This document shows, piece by piece, positions 62,460 to 64,000 of a stretch of DNA of 64,000 bases (position 1 is its first letter; the number at the start of each line of letters is the position of its first letter). The stretch comes from Fimbriimonadaceae bacterium (lineage in GTDB: Bacteria > Armatimonadota > Fimbriimonadia > Fimbriimonadales > Fimbriimonadaceae). Under the pieces are notes generated by a model. It saw only the letters and a program-made list of their open reading frames with translations, ran no database searches and had not been told where the DNA came from. The position numbers were made by a program, and so were the translations under genes. The DNA lies in NCBI GenBank assembly GCA_019454105.1, contig CP075364.1:1677362-1741361 (forward strand), given 5' to 3'.

Positions 62460-63629
62460 TCACTCCCGAGAGAGGCTGAGGACGACCCCCATCGGCGCTG
62501 GCCCCGGGTCGTTCTCCCGTTGGTTGAACCGAGAGGCCCCTCGGCGCGTTCCCAGGGCGACGAGGTCAAACGAGGCGAACCGGCCAGCCGCGGACTCCCA
62601 AACCCCCTCGCCGTAGACCTTCGCCTCAAATGAGCGGCCTCCACCCTCGGCGCGCGCGCGCCCTTGGTAGACGATCCGCCCATCTTCGGTTCGGCGCATG
62701 GTGAGACTGGCCTCCTTGACCTCGTCTGCCCGCCACTCCGGGGCCTGGCCCCGCACGGTATCGATGAACTTCTTTCGCACCACTTCGCGCCAGACCTTAG
62801 GATCAACTTCCACCTCCCCCGAACCAGAGGGGACAAACGCCGAAGCCGTCGAAAGGCCAACCCAATCCTCGTTCCAGGCCCACCTGGCGAACTCGCGCCA
62901 GGAGCCGGACTCAGGCAACTCGTGCCTTCGGGCCCCGCTACGGTCTCCGTCGCCGCGGGGCAAGTCGCGCACGTTGACCCGGAGGATCAGTTCCCCTTCC
63001 ACTTCAAGGGGCGGGCTCCATGGCCGCCTCGGAACCGGGAGGTTCGCGTACCCCTTGTCTTCCCTCATCCTGTCCCACCTCTCGAGTGCGCGGCGCAACC
63101 GGGCGCGGATGTCGGCAGGATCGCCGCTCGCCGCGAACCGTCCTTCCAAGTACTCCGCGTCCGGGCCTATCATATAAATGCCCTGCTTGGTTCCCTCTTC
63201 ATTCCAGTGCGCGGGCGGCATCGCCTCGCCAAACCGGCGGAAGAACCGGTGGTCTTCTCGTTCAGCGGCACGCTTGAGATGGTCGGGGTGCTCAGGATAG
63301 AGGCTGTAGACCTCGTCCGCGGCGGTGACGAACTCTTGGCTCAGCTTCTTGATCTCAGGGTCTGACCAGACCAATTGGCGCCCACGGACGCCGTTGTTTC
63401 ACGTACAACCCATCGGGTGCCCGTTCATCGTCCAGAGCAGGATCGGCCTGCCGAGAGCCCGGGCCTCGTTCATGGCCTCTCGAAGGCTCGTGCGCCAATC
63501 GATCTCCTTATAGGCCTGCTCCTTCGAGTCCGGCTGGATGAACCGAACCCACTCGCGGAAGTTCTCCGGACCCGGTTCCGGGGTTTGTAGCGCCAGCACG
63601 AACGCCGCGAGCACGGTCATCCATGTCAT
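62460..63629 (-). CDS. Thioredoxin-like exported selenoprotein candidate (in-frame UGA at codon 77)
   Basis: Read through, 389 aa. ATG 63629 gives a signal peptide (MTWMTVLAAFVLALQTPEPG). Residues ~52-110 follow a thioredoxin-fold pattern: REAMNEARALGRPILLWTMN, GHPMGCT, then UGA (63401-63399), then NNGVRGRQLVWSDPEIKKLS. The UGA lies at the place where family members have Cys, in a Cys-x-Sec motif (Cys75, Sec77), and both halves are in one frame. The C-terminal ~290 residues form an unfamiliar soluble domain with SWREFARWAWNEDWVGLSTA and EVEVDPKVWREVVRKKFIDT. A split caller would report two unrelated genes. A SECIS-like hairpin follows the UGA. A nonsense mutation is the main alternative. Function: probably a redox enzyme of the envelope. 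Confidence 0.8.
63372..63401 (-). promoter_or_regulatory. Candidate bacterial SECIS after UGA 63401-63399
   Basis: On the minus strand UGA is followed after 6 nt by GGCGTC (63392-63387) pairing with GGCGCC (63382-63377), 6 bp with one T-G wobble. The loop 63386-63383 is CGTG and includes GU. CAA (63396-63394) and TTG (63374-63372) can extend the stem across an internal loop. The apical loop begins 15 nt from the U of UGA. Confidence 0.55.
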
Positions 63630-63741
63630 TCTATTCGTAGAACCACCGCTAGGTCAACACTGTCGCCGGGCCAGGGTTGACCCCCGGAGAGTTCTCGCCC
63701 GAGACTCCCACCGTTCCGTCCCGCAAAGCGGCCAGGCAGCT

Positions 63742-64000
63742 CTATAGCCGCACGCCAGTCGCCCCGAACCGAAATGTTCCTTGGAGCGTCCCAATGCCTT
63801 CGGTCAACGTCAGATTGAAGACCACGTTGGCGGGATCGGCCAAGGTCGGCAGGGGGAACGGGATCGGCGGCAAGGGCTGGTTGATCGGAGACTGGAACAC
63901 CTGACTCTGAGCGGTCGGGTTCGCAAGGATGACAGCCGTCGACCCTTGCAGAGCCACCGAGGTCGTCAGGGTGTAAGTCGCGTCAAGTTCAGAAGGAAAG
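63742..64000 (-). CDS. C-terminal part of a hypothetical protein, runs off the window
   Basis: The frame is open from 63742 to the window end on the minus strand, with no start inside. The visible residues (TSVALQGSTAVILANPTAQS, then VFNLTLTEGIGTLQGTFRFG) look like the beta-rich end of a secreted or outer-membrane protein. It lies 112 nt upstream of the thioredoxin-like gene, same strand. Nothing more can be said. Confidence 0.6.
   Translation of the reverse strand, partial: FPSELDATYTLTTSVALQGSTAVILANPTAQSQVFQSPINQPLPPIPFPLPTLADPANVVFNLTLTEGIGTLQGTFRFGATGVRL

Noticed and set aside
62460-63374. Separate 304-aa gene starting at 63374
   Set aside because: The frame is continuous with the upstream half across the UGA; the split removes the redox site of a thioredoxin-like fold.

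Overview
The window is about 64 kb of GC-rich, densely packed bacterial chromosome. It looks like a diderm, flagellated, non-photosynthetic bacterium. The flagellar block encodes both outer-membrane (L) ring FlgH and periplasmic (P) ring FlgI, so there is an outer membrane. Two secreted proteins end in nearly identical PEP-CTERM sorting tails (VPEPATMLALGAGLAALVA, then RRK). The gene mix (RemA beside MreBCD, HAF-type secreted proteins, small CAPAE lipoproteins, two-gene CoA transferase) fits Armatimonadota, probably Fimbriimonadia. That placement is inference.

Layout. 1-1301: a gene-poor stretch, then a short exported protein with an in-frame UGA. 1311-7406: mostly minus strand (pyruvate kinase, SurA-like lipoprotein, FliA-type sigma factor, MBL hydrolase, small membrane proteins). 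7488-10758: two secreted HAF-like proteins behind a heptanucleotide repeat, then selD. 10819-20593: a compact flagellar operon flgF-flgG-flgA-flgH-flgI-flgJ-flgN-flgK-flgL-fliW-csrA, continuing into ribF. 20619-32548: M48 protease, ceramidase-like protein, purH, remA-mreBCD, glutamate dehydrogenase, tRNA-Leu and a TlpA-like protein. 32556-38926: DAHP synthase, hisC, a split CoA transferase, an L,D-transpeptidase, mtnA and a pseudopilin. 38967-46920: a minus-strand block whose first five genes (aldolase/dehydrogenase fusion, rhamnulokinase, LutA, LutB, LutC) turn L-rhamnulose into DHAP plus lactaldehyde, lactate and then pyruvate. It ends in a MinD-like ATPase and an acidic protein with a GspE/MshE-type N-domain. 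46998-64000: PEP-CTERM protein, nucleotidyltransferase, groES-groEL, GGDEF/HD-GYP protein, guaA, pyruvate dehydrogenase E1 alpha and beta separated by an inverted PEP-CTERM gene, and a thioredoxin-like protein interrupted by UGA.

The most striking signal is selenocysteine. selD (9688-10758) has UGA as codon 12 in a Cys-Ala-Gly-Sec motif. A thioredoxin-like exported protein (62460-63629, minus) has UGA at codon 77 in a Cys-Thr-Sec motif, with coding sequence continuing in the same frame. An exported probable outer-membrane protein (645-1301) has UGA at codon 38, again Cys-Ala-Gly-Sec. Each UGA is followed by a hairpin of the size and spacing of a bacterial SECIS. The two exported proteins belong to no selenoprotein family I can name, so they are the best candidates for something undescribed. 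No selA, selB or tRNA-Sec was seen here.

Other notable items are a heptamer tract that separates a start codon from its signal peptide (possible phase variation), nested inverted repeats that would bury the groES ribosome-binding site, and a four-run G5 motif with a 12-bp inverted repeat inside the 3' end of selD.
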